Part shown: piece by piece, positions 37,490-46,727 of the stretch
Layout: each line of letters begins with the position of its first letter
How positions within the stretch are numbered: the first letter of the stretch is position 1
Source of the DNA: a virus
IMG/VR virus record: IMGVR_UViG_3300037235_000042
Span: 1-64,000 of that record
Direction: 5' to 3' (one strand)
Length of the DNA stretch: 64,000 nt
Notes under the pieces: model-generated
Database searches by the model: none
What the model was told of the DNA's origin: nothing
What the model saw: the letters and a program-made list of their open reading frames with translations, nothing else
Made by a program: the position numbers and the translations under genes

Positions 37490-39674
37490 ACTTTTTGTTC
37501 AACCGTTCCTGGATTTCTTCGTCAGATTCCTTCTTCTCTCCAGCAGCAGCGTGGTGTTCCGCTGGTTCCGCTGATCGAGGGAACTTTTTATCCAGCTCCT
37601 CCTGCATATCCTTCGGCAGAAATCCCTTAGCTACATCGACGTCGTCTTGCAGGGTGTTGAGTTTCTGGGTCGCCTGAGCCTCGTCTTGGACATTGACGCC
37701 TAGCACGGGAAGTTCGTTCGACAACATGGCGTACATGGCCTGTTGAGGCTTACCGGAACTTCCTTGGAGCGAACGGATCGTAGCAGCGTTCGTCCAGGCG
37801 CGAAAGAAGTTGGTCAGATAAGTTTGTCCCGCCGGGCTCACCTTGCTTAAAGCTTCGTTGACTGCCGGGATCGCTGACCAGTTGTCTTTGAAATATGCCA
37901 GCCAGCCATAGTCGGAAGAATCATGCCCAGCGGATTGAGTCTTGGCCAGCGAATCCAAAGCCCGCATGGCGACTGAGATATTCTGCAGATCTTCTTTGTT
38001 CCTTAGAACGTTCAACGTAGATTTTCGCAGCCCGATATCCGTCTTCGATCCCGGCATGCCGTTGATCGTCAGTTCCTGTCCAGCGATAGCCTTAGCCGCA
38101 CCTTGGTTATCCTTGGAGTATTTCTGGAACGCAATCGCGCCATGAGGAACGCCAGATTCTTGTGCGACCTTGTCTGCTTGTTTGAGATGATCTTCGACAG
38201 TTTTAGACTTATGGTGTTCAGGGGTAGGCTTCGTGGCCTTCGGAGGAACGTTGTGTAACGGCTGTTCTCCTCCTCCACGTTCACCTTCGCCGATTAGTTG
38301 TGCCCCTTCCTTAACCGCGCCTTCCGAGCCGACGTCGATTGGCTTGTCGACCTTCGTCCCCTTAGGTGGAGCGATCATCTGATGCTTGTACTGCGGCATG
38401 AACGGGACGACTAGTGTAGTAGGATTCCCGTTCGCGTCTCGTCCATCGATTTTTATATACTGCCCCTTCTGCGGAACCTTACCAACTTCTGCGCCTTCCC
38501 AAGTCTTGGTTAGAGGGTTGAAAACTCTTTGCACCGGTTGACCACTGGCGTCAGCGGTGGTCTTCAACTGACCGGAGACGGTCATAGGTTCGTAGCGGAC
38601 CATGGGCTGCCCGCCTGACTCGCCGTAGATAACTTCTCGGTAAGCATCTCCATCAGCCGGAGTGAACGTTCCACTCGGCCCAGGAACGCCGTTCGGATAC
38701 ATTTTCTTCAAATCTGTTCCAGTCACGTTCGGCCCGTAGCGGGGTGCGAAATACTTAGCTGCTCCTTGCGAGGCCGTTCCTCCGAGCGCCGAGATAGCGT
38801 CCTTAGTCTGCTGGATCTGACCGTCGTGTTGAGCCTTCGCCGCGTCGTCCATCTTCGACGTGTCCTGCTGCGTCAGGTCAGCCAGCTTACTCTGCAGCTC
38901 GACCTTCCGGGCTTCGTTCTCGGCGTTCTGTCCGCCGTATTTCTGATCGGCTTGGGCCTGTTTTGATCCTAGCTGATTGGCTTGGATATAAACCGGTGGC
39001 CCGAGCTTTAGTAGGGTTCCATAGATCCCTTCCATCTTCTCTTGGGGATCTTTCGAGAACGCTTGTTGAATAGGATTAGCGTTCTGATCCTGTTTCTTTT
39101 TCTTCCCCTTTCCTTGCGGAGTGATCTGCGCACCGTAAATCCCCATCCAGTTCTTCCACGAAGTATCGACTGCGCCACGGGCTTGGTCGAATTCTTTCAA
39201 CTGACTGTTGATCTCGTCGAGTCGGGCGGCTTGCTTGCTGGAATCTTCAGTCGGCTGACGAAGCGCTGGATCACCGGCTGAAGCTTGGGCGGTTCTTGAC
39301 TGGATCTCTCCTTCGATCTTCTTCTTCTCTTCCTGAAGTTTCTTCGGATCCCCATAACGCTTGACCATGTCGAGATATTTCTCGGCGTCGTTGTTATAGG
39401 AATACTGAGCAGCGTCGGCTTGCTTCTTCAGCTTCAGCGCCTTGATCTGATCAGCTTGAGCTTTCCCTTTCATGTAACCGCGCAGGATGGAATCGCCCAT
39501 CGAAGCGATCCCGCCCAAGGCTCCTTTGCCGCCACCGCCGAAGCCTAGGCTAGAAGGCTTGAACGGAGCCGGGGTTTCTACTTGTTGTGGAGGAGGCGCG
39601 GTGGCAGATTCCGGCAACTGTGCAGGTTGATAAGGCTGAGGGTCGGTCGGGTTATACTGAGGCGTCGTAGGCAT
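37443..39674 (-). CDS. Putative internal virion protein
   Basis: The 743-aa protein starts with a Pro/Gln-rich segment (MPTTPQYNPTDPQPYQPAQL), then a Gly-rich membrane-active-looking segment (FGGGGKGALGGIASMGDSIL) and a long Lys/Gln/Glu coiled body. It overlaps the downstream gene by 47 nt. Composition and position fit a DNA-ejection or core protein. Confidence 0.5.
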   Translation of the reverse strand: MPTTPQYNPTDPQPYQPAQLPESATAPPPQQVETPAPFKPSSLGFGGGGKGALGGIASMGDSILRGYMKGKAQADQIKALKLKKQADAAQYSYNNDAEKYLDMVKRYGDPKKLQEEKKKIEGEIQSRTAQASAGDPALRQPTEDSSKQAARLDEINSQLKEFDQARGAVDTSWKNWMGIYGAQITPQGKGKKKKQDQNANPIQQAFSKDPQEKMEGIYGTLLKLGPPVYIQANQLGSKQAQADQKYGGQNAENEARKVELQSKLADLTQQDTSKMDDAAKAQHDGQIQQTKDAISALGGTASQGAAKYFAPRYGPNVTGTDLKKMYPNGVPGPSGTFTPADGDAYREVIYGESGGQPMVRYEPMTVSGQLKTTADASGQPVQRVFNPLTKTWEGAEVGKVPQKGQYIKIDGRDANGNPTTLVVPFMPQYKHQMIAPPKGTKVDKPIDVGSEGAVKEGAQLIGEGERGGGEQPLHNVPPKATKPTPEHHKSKTVEDHLKQADKVAQESGVPHGAIAFQKYSKDNQGAAKAIAGQELTINGMPGSKTDIGLRKSTLNVLRNKEDLQNISVAMRALDSLAKTQSAGHDSSDYGWLAYFKDNWSAIPAVNEALSKVSPAGQTYLTNFFRAWTNAATIRSLQGSSGKPQQAMYAMLSNELPVLGVNVQDEAQATQKLNTLQDDVDVAKGFLPKDMQEELDKKFPRSAEPAEHHAAAGEKKESDEEIQERLNKKYAPGAKQPAGVQPPG

Positions 39675-39677
39675 AGG

Positions 39678-40280
39678 TTAAGCCAATATCGCAGCTGTCC
39701 CCAGTTCCGCGCCCGATCCGGCGAGACTGCTCAGGGAGCCGAGGACATTCCCTTTCTGCTCCGCTTGGATCTGTTGCTCAGCGATTTGCTGATTACCGAG
39801 ATTGGCTAGAGTGCTCGATCCAGCGCTTAAGCTGGAAATTCCCGTCCCTGCAGCTGAGATCGATTCCCCAACCCCCTGACCAGCGATCTGCGCTAGGGCA
39901 TTCGGAGCGCCTAGGAAAGCCTGAGTCGCGGTCTGGCCGACCTGTGCTCCTTTGTTCGCCTGAACGTTGGCCAAGGCGAGATTCTTTTCGCCGCCAGCCG
40001 GAGCGGATTCGAGAATTGACTGGGTTGCGCCTTGGGCGGATTGCTGGATCTGCCCGGCAGCAGGCCCGATAGCCTGCATGATCGACGAAGGATCGCCGGA
40101 AGCCAGTTTGGTGTAGAAATCTTCAGCGGTGGCTAGGCCGGGCTCGGTGAGGCCGAACAGGGTCTGTGCGTTCTGATTCTGTTGCTGCGCGATTTGAACC
40201 AGTGAAGTTTGGTTACTCAACTCCCCCTGAGTTACTTCCAGGCTCGCTCCCGCTGATCCGCCCTTCGAGCTTCCGCCCAT
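39678..40280 (-). CDS. Putative internal virion protein (T7 gp14-like class)
   Basis: A 200-aa, Ala/Gly/Gln/Ser-rich protein with few charges (MGGSSKGGSAGASLEVTQGE, ALAQIAGQGVGESISAAGTG, LSSLAGSGAELGTAAILA). This composition is typical of small podovirus ejection proteins that enter the envelope. It overlaps the GNAT-like gene by 68 nt. Confidence 0.5.
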   Translation of the reverse strand: MGGSSKGGSAGASLEVTQGELSNQTSLVQIAQQQNQNAQTLFGLTEPGLATAEDFYTKLASGDPSSIMQAIGPAAGQIQQSAQGATQSILESAPAGGEKNLALANVQANKGAQVGQTATQAFLGAPNALAQIAGQGVGESISAAGTGISSLSAGSSTLANLGNQQIAEQQIQAEQKGNVLGSLSSLAGSGAELGTAAILA

Positions 40281-40938
40281 TTAATTCCCCGTCCTTATAG
40301 AGCCTAACTAGTTTCTGTTCAACATACTGTTCAAAATCTTCGATAAACAGGGTCGACGAGACTGCTCCAACCAGTTTATCCCCCTGCATCATGTAACGAG
40401 GGATCAGGCCATTCTCGCGAAAGCCGAAAGTTCGTGTAAAGCGAGCAGTCAGCCCGTTGCTAGGGTAGCGTAAACCATGAATAGCCGTCACGTCGAACTG
40501 AACAAAAAAGTACGCCAAGCCGAGCATCCCCAGAATTTCCGCCTCAGGCCGTCCCCATACTTCTTTAAACAGGCCATACCCGGCGAACAGGGCTCGTTCA
40601 GGGCCGGTTTTATTCCCGATGACTGGTAGAGTTGACGGAAAACCGATTCCGGCCTCCTTGAACTCTTCCGGGCCAATCCAGATTCCAGCGATTATGACAG
40701 GACGAGTCGCGAGGTAGGTGGTTATGGCGTCGTGCGACAGGTCAGTCATGCCGCAGAACAGGGAAGGGAGGATTCCTAAAGGAGACCGTCGCCCGGAATC
40801 TTTACACAACTGCCAAAGCTTGGTCAGGTAACCAGGAGGAAAGACATCTGTTCGACTACGGTCGTACAGCATGACTTCGCAGTCGCCGATCCTGAACCCA
40901 TCTTGTTTGAGCGCCAGAAGGACGGAATCTTCCTTCAT
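40213..40938 (-). CDS. GNAT-like acetyltransferase-fold virion protein
   Basis: The 241-aa protein has IWIGPEEFKEAGIGFPSTLP, LGLAYFFVQFDVTAIHGLRY, and ARFTRTFGFRENGLIPRYMM, the strand-helix order of a GNAT fold ending in the F-G-F-x-x-x-G-x-x-x-x-x-M pattern. GNAT-like proteins are encoded next to internal virion genes in podoviruses. The acetyl-CoA loop is not clear, so it may be structural. Start overlaps the upstream stop by 1 nt. Confidence 0.55.
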   Translation of the reverse strand: MKEDSVLLALKQDGFRIGDCEVMLYDRSRTDVFPPGYLTKLWQLCKDSGRRSPLGILPSLFCGMTDLSHDAITTYLATRPVIIAGIWIGPEEFKEAGIGFPSTLPVIGNKTGPERALFAGYGLFKEVWGRPEAEILGMLGLAYFFVQFDVTAIHGLRYPSNGLTARFTRTFGFRENGLIPRYMMQGDKLVGAVSSTLFIEDFEQYVEQKLVRLYKDGELNGRKLEGRISGSEPGSNSGGVE

Positions 40939-41369
40939 TAGAATCCCGTGACGGTGAAGAAGGCCAAGATTAATGCTGCTACGAAGAAGAACACGCCATA
41001 TGTTCCCAGAGCTAGGGTGAACGCGTAGCGACTTGCCGTGTAGTTCGATTGCATAGAACCGGTCATTGTGTAACGGGAGGCGATGTAACTTTCATAAGCC
41101 AACGTAACCCAGAGGTTGAAGATCAGCGAACTGACAGTGGAGATCAGGAACATTCCGCCGAGCATGGGAACGTGTAGCTCGCCAAACTTGAACGCACCGA
41201 CCAAAGAAAGGATGAAGATCGTCCAGTAAGTAAAACGATAAGGAGCCCAGACGACCGCGAACATGAACTTGTGCCCTGCGGGGTCCATTTCGTAAACCTT
41301 CCCGCGAAGCCGGAACCAGAAAACCAGCCAGAGCAGGACGAACGCGCTAATGCTAAGGTAGAACATCAA
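40938..41369 (-). CDS. Four-span membrane protein
   Basis: A 143-aa protein with hydrophobic segments near residues 2-17 (MFYLSISAFVLLWLVFWFRL), 50-65 (YWTIFILSLVGAFKF), 72-92 (LGGMFLISTVSSLIFNLWVT) and 120-142 (TYGVFFFVAALILAFFTVTG). It is coupled by overlaps to both neighbours. Role in the virion operon unknown. Confidence 0.6.
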   Translation of the reverse strand: MMFYLSISAFVLLWLVFWFRLRGKVYEMDPAGHKFMFAVVWAPYRFTYWTIFILSLVGAFKFGELHVPMLGGMFLISTVSSLIFNLWVTLAYESYIASRYTMTGSMQSNYTASRYAFTLALGTYGVFFFVAALILAFFTVTGF

Positions 41370-41626
41370 TTCGACCTCTGGCCTACGACCATTTGTGGGA
41401 CTGTTAGTGGAGAAGGACCATTCCAGGTGTTGGACGCGCTTTCCAGATTCGCCGCAGCACTAAGCAACGGCTGCATACACGGGGAGAGAAGACTGTATTT
41501 CCTCTTTATCAGGACGGCTCCAGCTAGTTTGTTGATCGCTTTGCTCATCGACCGGAGAGCGTCGACGATTTCCATTTCGGTCATGTCGTCCCGGATAGCA
41601 ACGGACAGGGAATAAAGATCAGCCAT
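41366..41626 (-). CDS. Hypothetical protein
   Basis: The product is 86 aa from ATG 41626, chosen for GAGGAGA 6 nt upstream. It contains ADLYSLSVAIRDDMTEMEIV and SMSKAINKLAGAVLIKRKYS, mainly helical. ATGA overlap with the membrane gene downstream. Confidence 0.55.
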   Translation of the reverse strand: MADLYSLSVAIRDDMTEMEIVDALRSMSKAINKLAGAVLIKRKYSLLSPCMQPLLSAAANLESASNTWNGPSPLTVPQMVVGQRSN

Positions 41627-41669
41627 TGAGATCTCCTCGCCAGAAGAGTAGAACATTGTAAGAGATTGG

Positions 41670-41969
41670 TCAAGTCTTTTCTTGAGGATCGAGATCGATG
41701 GTCTTCCCGTTCAGGCTGATCAGTTCCATGTGGGATTGAGTCCGGCGAACGTGCTTGGTTAGCATCTCCTGACCTACCCACTGGAGCCATTTCTGGATAT
41801 CCCCGCCGAATTTCAAATCGAGCGCGGTTGACTCGATGGCGTAGGTTTCCTTAATTCCAGCTATAGTCTGGTTGGAATCGGTTAGCTCGATGATATGAAC
41901 GAGGATCGTGTGATGACCAGTGGTTCCATCGACGGAAGGTTTCTCGATTTTCAGCTGATACTTCGACAT
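41670..41969 (-). CDS. Hypothetical beta-strand protein
   Basis: A 99-aa protein with alternating strands (MSKYQLKIEKPSVDGTTGHH, TILVHIIELTDSNQTIAGIK) and a helix GDIQKWLQWVGQEM. Late-operon position; unknown function. Confidence 0.5.
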   Translation of the reverse strand: MSKYQLKIEKPSVDGTTGHHTILVHIIELTDSNQTIAGIKETYAIESTALDLKFGGDIQKWLQWVGQEMLTKHVRRTQSHMELISLNGKTIDLDPQEKT

Positions 41970-41978
41970 TGGTAACCT

Positions 41979-42938
41979 TTATAATCGAGCCAGTATTCTA
42001 ACGTTGCTACCCGTCACTGGAGGCGTTGCGCCTGCGGAAGAATTCGTGTTGTCACCCCCAGAACCATTGATTATGACCACAGCTATAAGCGTTTGGCTAT
42101 CGAAATTTGCAATTAATCTATTGGACTGAGAGTCGGCGGAAAATGGTCCAGTTCTGACTAGTTGTCCGCTGTTTTTCTGGAGCGAGTAGTAATAAGTCCC
42201 AGAAAGAGAAACCGAGCCTCCAGAAGAACTCCCATTCGGCGCGAACTGCTGATACGTGAACACTGTACTTGAATGGATGTTCAGAACTTGGAACGACCCA
42301 TCAAACGACGAATCCGCTACGCCGCCGACGACCGCGTTCTCGCCGGGGATTATAGAATTCACGCCGGTCGTGGTCACGGTCACGATATTCCCTGACCGAA
42401 CGATGGTTGAAATCGTATAAGAAGTCGGCAAGGTTAGAGTATCGTTGAACGCTGAGTAAGCAACGATGCTGCGGTCGACTTTCTGATGAACTCCTGAGGA
42501 GATTGTAACCGGGACGGTTCCTCCACTGGGAGATCCAAAGTTGACGGTAGAAGTGTTCGTCGTAGGCGCGGTCGACATCAGGTTGTTCAGAAACGAGGAG
42601 GAGGTCTCACGTTGATTAACGTCGTTCAACCGGCGCATGGATTGTAAGACATTCTTCCCTAATATTTCTAGAGCCTGCCGGATCGTCGCTGGGCCGTAGT
42701 TTGCGTCAGCATAGGCCTTCGACACCGCATCTCCAGGATTAGAAGGATCTCCGAGGTTCTGGATCGTGTTGCCGGACAGGTTCAGGTGGGATTTGACCGT
42801 GGTCGTTCCGCCGCTACCGATCAGCGAATCCAGAGCAGCGGTTATATTCTGTAAGGTTTGGTTCAGCAGGGTTAGATTAGGGTCGTCAAGATCGGACTTC
42901 TTGAACGTGACCTGCGGGATGGCTAGCTGGAGCGGCAT
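41979..42938 (-). CDS. Tail fibre/collar-type protein
   Basis: The 319-aa protein carries HLNLSGNTIQNLGDPSNPGD and AVSKAYADANYG, the N-x-I-x-N-L-x-D-P...D-A-x-x-K-x-Y repeat element seen in phage tail fibres. A beta-rich Ser/Thr/Gly C-terminal half follows (YTISTIVRSGNIVTVTTTGV, SSFDGSFQVLNIHSSTVFTY). It probably attaches to the neighbouring nozzle-like protein. Confidence 0.65.
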   Translation of the reverse strand: MPLQLAIPQVTFKKSDLDDPNLTLLNQTLQNITAALDSLIGSGGTTTVKSHLNLSGNTIQNLGDPSNPGDAVSKAYADANYGPATIRQALEILGKNVLQSMRRLNDVNQRETSSSFLNNLMSTAPTTNTSTVNFGSPSGGTVPVTISSGVHQKVDRSIVAYSAFNDTLTLPTSYTISTIVRSGNIVTVTTTGVNSIIPGENAVVGGVADSSFDGSFQVLNIHSSTVFTYQQFAPNGSSSGGSVSLSGTYYYSLQKNSGQLVRTGPFSADSQSNRLIANFDSQTLIAVVIINGSGGDNTNSSAGATPPVTGSNVRILARL

Positions 42939-42952
42939 CTTGGGGCCAATGA

Positions 42953-43237
42953 CTAAACGCTAACCGCTTCTACCTTTCGCACGCCTCGACGAGCAGCGAA
43001 GTTCTCCGTGAAATCCCGGTCGTCGTCGGATAGGCGTTGGACTAAACGGAAATCCACATCAGCGTGGAGACTTAAATAACGTTCGAAACAACCGTAGCAT
43101 AACCGGAGCTTCCCGACCTGGAACAGAGCCTTCGCGTGACATTCACGGAGATAATTTTCCCCGGTTTGCGTCGAGACGAGGTTGAAGCGATAACGGCATT
43201 GTTCAGGATCGCCGGTTGGATAGTAGGATTTCTTCAT
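42953..43237 (-). CDS. Small Cys-containing hypothetical protein
   Basis: The 94-aa protein has CRYRFNLVSTQTGENYLREC and LRLCYGCFERYLSLHADVDF, with four Cys that may bind zinc. It lies between fibre and nozzle-like genes. Unknown function. Confidence 0.5.
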   Translation of the reverse strand: MKKSYYPTGDPEQCRYRFNLVSTQTGENYLRECHAKALFQVGKLRLCYGCFERYLSLHADVDFRLVQRLSDDDRDFTENFAARRGVRKVEAVSV

Positions 43238-43262
43238 AGATTGTCGGGTAGCTCCTTTCGCT

Positions 43263-46200
43263 TCATGAGGTCACTAGTTCTGATCTCTGGTAGCCCTTAG
43301 CTCCAGCGTCGATTACAGGTTTCTGATCTATCTGTGGAGCGTTCCAGAATTGCAGGTTCCCCGTCGTTGTGGCGATCAGCCGAAACTGGCGCAACTTTAT
43401 CGCCGGGAATCTCACTCGCGTTGGGGATTCTGATCTAGCCGCGTTAGTTGGCAGGGTGAATGAGTAATAAGAATTCACATTCCCGTCTGCGTAGATGCCG
43501 ACTATCACTGGAGCTGTAGACGTGTAGTCGAAATAGCCTTGCTTGACCAGCTTAGATTCGTCGGTGCCGAACTTTATCCAGTAGGTGTCGTAGGAGTTTA
43601 GCTGAGCGGCTAGTTCTGCGGCCAGCATTTCCATCTGGTAGATAATCGGCGCGACAATCACAGATCCGCTCAACTGTGCGCTCAGACGATAAGCTTCTTG
43701 GCCGAATCCGGCGTTGACCGTGAACTGGAATTTCTGCCGAACTGCCCCGGTGAACGAGGGGAGAGTAATCGGCGCGACGGATCCGTTGTTGTCGTCGAAC
43801 AGAAGTTCAAGCGTTAAGGACTGCCCGTTCGGATTGGCGTCGACCGTGACCATGTTGTACTGTTTCTGGTTGTTGGGGAGACTCTGGTCGTAGTAGGGAG
43901 TTTGCAGGGTGAATGAGATCGGGTATTTAACCAATGCTCCTGAGGCCCAGCCCGCATCATCGTAATCGCCAACCTGATCGACTGCGACTACGAAGTTCGT
44001 TCCCGTTTGTGAAGCTGAAGGCTGGTAGACTCGGGCGATCACTAGAGTGTTTGTATCGGCTTCGTAGTTGATCGCGTTGACGAATAAATCGTCATTCTTC
44101 CAGCGGTTGTATGTCGACCAATATACCAGTCGATGATTGTTCCCGTCTGTTCCTGGGTAGATCACGAACACTCTGTTGTTCCAGAACGCCATCTTCACCT
44201 GACTGATCAGAGCTTGATTCAACGGGATCAATGGCGAAGGGCTAGGCGTTGTAGGCTGATTCTGGAACAACCATTCGATAGTTGCTGAACGATAAGCGCC
44301 GTCGGTTCCGTTAAACTCCCGGACCCCGTCGAATCCTAAATACCAGATCGCCGACTCCGTCTGACACCATCCGAAACTCGCTGCGAGTCCGTGTTTCGAT
44401 CCCGTTGGCTGGGCGACTGGCGGATTCGATGGATAGATCTGATACCAAGTAGACTTAGTCGCGATGAACAGAGTCCCCCGGAAATTAATAACCCCCATGA
44501 TCGGATCTGAAGGATTCGACACTGGGATATAGTTCTGGGGTGGGAAGTTCTCTGGGAATCCGGGGTTCGAGAAATACAACAGATGAGGATTGTTGGGATC
44601 GCCTGCCAGCCAGACTTGGTTGTAGGCTAGAGCAACTAGATTGCATGGAATCGCTGGCTTCGAGAACACTTGAACCTGTTCTCCAGCTGCATGCGGAAGT
44701 TGAACACAGGCTTGAAACGAGCCCGTCCCCCCGACAGCTACGATAGTCTGTTCGAGATCAGAAACGTTGCCGATATTCACGATCTGCCCGACGACGAACG
44801 TCGCAGTAAGTTGCGTAACTGAAACGGTGATGGGGATGAACGGTGCGGTCGGGCTAAGCGCAGTAGTTAAGGTCGTGACGATAGGGTTCTGTAAAGTGCT
44901 GCTGACCGGGGGGTCATTAGCCAGGTTTAGCGGAAGCTGTTCGAACAGATCAGCGTCGGTGAAGATGTCATTGTAGCTGAAGGTTCCAGTTCCGATGACG
45001 TTAGGAATCTGATCAACCAGCAACCACGCAGGGCCAGGAAGCACTCCGCCGCGACGATAGATTCGAACGTGGGTTACGCGAGGATTCGGACTGTATTGCC
45101 CTTGAACGTTTATAGGTTGCCGGAGAACGATCAAGGTGGATATTCCCGCAGGGTTGTAGGTGGTTACTGGATAGTATTGAGATGAGCAAGGATTCGACTC
45201 AGTGTTGGTTACGGCGTCAAAATATGTATAACGATAATCATATCCGACTCCGCCGTAGGAACTTGGCCCAGCTCCACTCAGCGTATAAAGTCCGTTCAGC
45301 CCAATCGCCGTCGAACCTTGGGTGTTAGTGATGATCTGAATCTGCCAGCCGGTAACCTTCGACCAGTCCGCTCCCGGTTCGTCGGCGTTCCCGACCGGCA
45401 GGAAGTCTCCCTTTCGCATGTAGACCACCGACCATGCCGAAGTTCCAGTGCTGATGTTCACAGGTTGAAGCCGAGGGACCGATGGATCGCTGATGGTTAG
45501 AGGTTGTTGTTTTATCTCAGTCTGAGTGTCTTGTGGAAGGGTGAGTAGGCCGAAAGTGTTGGAATTAACCACGCCGCCAGCTTGACCTGAGACTTCGTTG
45601 GTCACAGCTTGAGCTGGAGAGGTCGTGCTTGGGGAGGAGACTCCAGTTTGGAAAGTTTGAGGCGTTATACTCTTGTAGTAATAGGTTGAAGTATAACCCG
45701 ACGAGTTGACGTCGAATTGAAGTCTGATCTCCTGTACGACTTCCGGCGAGCCGACCTGGATGACTAGGACTATGAAATCATCCGGGGTCATGTTAGTCAG
45801 AACCGGGAACGACCCTGTGGTCTTGCCGATGCTGCCGATGGAATTCGTCGCCACAGTCCCGTTCAGGGCGTTGAACAAGAAGCTGTCCGTGGCCGCGTAG
45901 GTGCCGCCGAGGAAGTTTATAACGTTGAACTTGGTCGTGTCTTGGGTAGTATCGAACTTGACCATGAACTGGCCGGTGTGGTTGCTCAGGCCGATGCAGC
46001 CGTCTTGGACAAGCGCGGAGGAACCGTCCGTACAGGAATATTTCTCGTAGGTCAGGACGCCGGTGCCGCTGCTGCCGTTCACCGTAGCAATGGTCGTGAT
46101 AGTCGTGATCGTGAAGCCGCTGGTGGTAAATCCTGTGCCAGTATCGAAGGCGTCAATCCCACCTTGGAAGATTCCCAGCGCTCCAGGGAGAGTATTAACG

Positions 46201-46727
46201 ACCTGGGTCGGACCAAGAATCCCCCAGCTCACCGGGTTACCGATTCCAGAATCTTTTAACATGGCCAAGGCGTCGGCGATGAATAGATAAGGCTGCGCGG
46301 ACTGGTAGCAAGGGGTGACGAGTGTGGAAAATTGCTGCCCAGATAAGTTGATAACCGTCCCACCGTAGATATTGGTCGGGGAGAGTTTGGTGAAGGGTCC
46401 TTGGCTATCGCCAGCCCTGCGCCAGAGCGTATTCGAAGAAGGTCCAGTTACGCCAACGTAACGCCAAGTAGATGAACCTGAGACCAGCCGAGCGATAGTG
46501 TTCGGCGGCCCGGTGAAGAAATAATTCGACGTTCCGATCCCTAGAGGATCTCGATTGATGATCAGCGAGCCGTAGCGAGAGCTAAGAGATTGTTCCTCGC
46601 GTTCTTCACAGGAATCGAGATTGAGATACCAGCCTTCGCCAGGCGGACGGTCAATTGTGTAGCGGGAGTATATTCCGCGACTTTGAAATATATATGGCCA
46701 GTTTTTGTATTTAGTGTCGGTGCTCAT
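43263..46727 (-). CDS. Large tail-tube/nozzle-like protein
   Basis: An 1154-aa beta-rich protein. The N-terminus (KYKNWPYIFQSRGIYSRYTI) and the middle (VHVRIYRRGGVLPGPAWLLV region, LVALAYNQVWLAGDPNNPHL, FRGTLFIATKSTWYQIYPS, AIWYLGFDGVREFNG) show the beta-propeller-like strands of podovirus tail tubular protein B (nozzle). It is coupled by ATGA to the adaptor-like gene upstream, the order expected for tail tube A/B pairs. Family assignment rests on layout and strand motifs. Confidence 0.6.
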   Translation of the reverse strand: MSTDTKYKNWPYIFQSRGIYSRYTIDRPPGEGWYLNLDSCEEREEQSLSSRYGSLIINRDPLGIGTSNYFFTGPPNTIARLVSGSSTWRYVGVTGPSSNTLWRRAGDSQGPFTKLSPTNIYGGTVINLSGQQFSTLVTPCYQSAQPYLFIADALAMLKDSGIGNPVSWGILGPTQVVNTLPGALGIFQGGIDAFDTGTGFTTSGFTITTITTIATVNGSSGTGVLTYEKYSCTDGSSALVQDGCIGLSNHTGQFMVKFDTTQDTTKFNVINFLGGTYAATDSFLFNALNGTVATNSIGSIGKTTGSFPVLTNMTPDDFIVLVIQVGSPEVVQEIRLQFDVNSSGYTSTYYYKSITPQTFQTGVSSPSTTSPAQAVTNEVSGQAGGVVNSNTFGLLTLPQDTQTEIKQQPLTISDPSVPRLQPVNISTGTSAWSVVYMRKGDFLPVGNADEPGADWSKVTGWQIQIITNTQGSTAIGLNGLYTLSGAGPSSYGGVGYDYRYTYFDAVTNTESNPCSSQYYPVTTYNPAGISTLIVLRQPINVQGQYSPNPRVTHVRIYRRGGVLPGPAWLLVDQIPNVIGTGTFSYNDIFTDADLFEQLPLNLANDPPVSSTLQNPIVTTLTTALSPTAPFIPITVSVTQLTATFVVGQIVNIGNVSDLEQTIVAVGGTGSFQACVQLPHAAGEQVQVFSKPAIPCNLVALAYNQVWLAGDPNNPHLLYFSNPGFPENFPPQNYIPVSNPSDPIMGVINFRGTLFIATKSTWYQIYPSNPPVAQPTGSKHGLAASFGWCQTESAIWYLGFDGVREFNGTDGAYRSATIEWLFQNQPTTPSPSPLIPLNQALISQVKMAFWNNRVFVIYPGTDGNNHRLVYWSTYNRWKNDDLFVNAINYEADTNTLVIARVYQPSASQTGTNFVVAVDQVGDYDDAGWASGALVKYPISFTLQTPYYDQSLPNNQKQYNMVTVDANPNGQSLTLELLFDDNNGSVAPITLPSFTGAVRQKFQFTVNAGFGQEAYRLSAQLSGSVIVAPIIYQMEMLAAELAAQLNSYDTYWIKFGTDESKLVKQGYFDYTSTAPVIVGIYADGNVNSYYSFTLPTNAARSESPTRVRFPAIKLRQFRLIATTTGNLQFWNAPQIDQKPVIDAGAKGYQRSELVTS

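Noticed and set aside
40213-40280. Programmed frameshift between overlapping virion genes
   Set aside because: The 68-nt overlap has independent starts and no slippery heptamer that I could see; simple gene overlap is enough.
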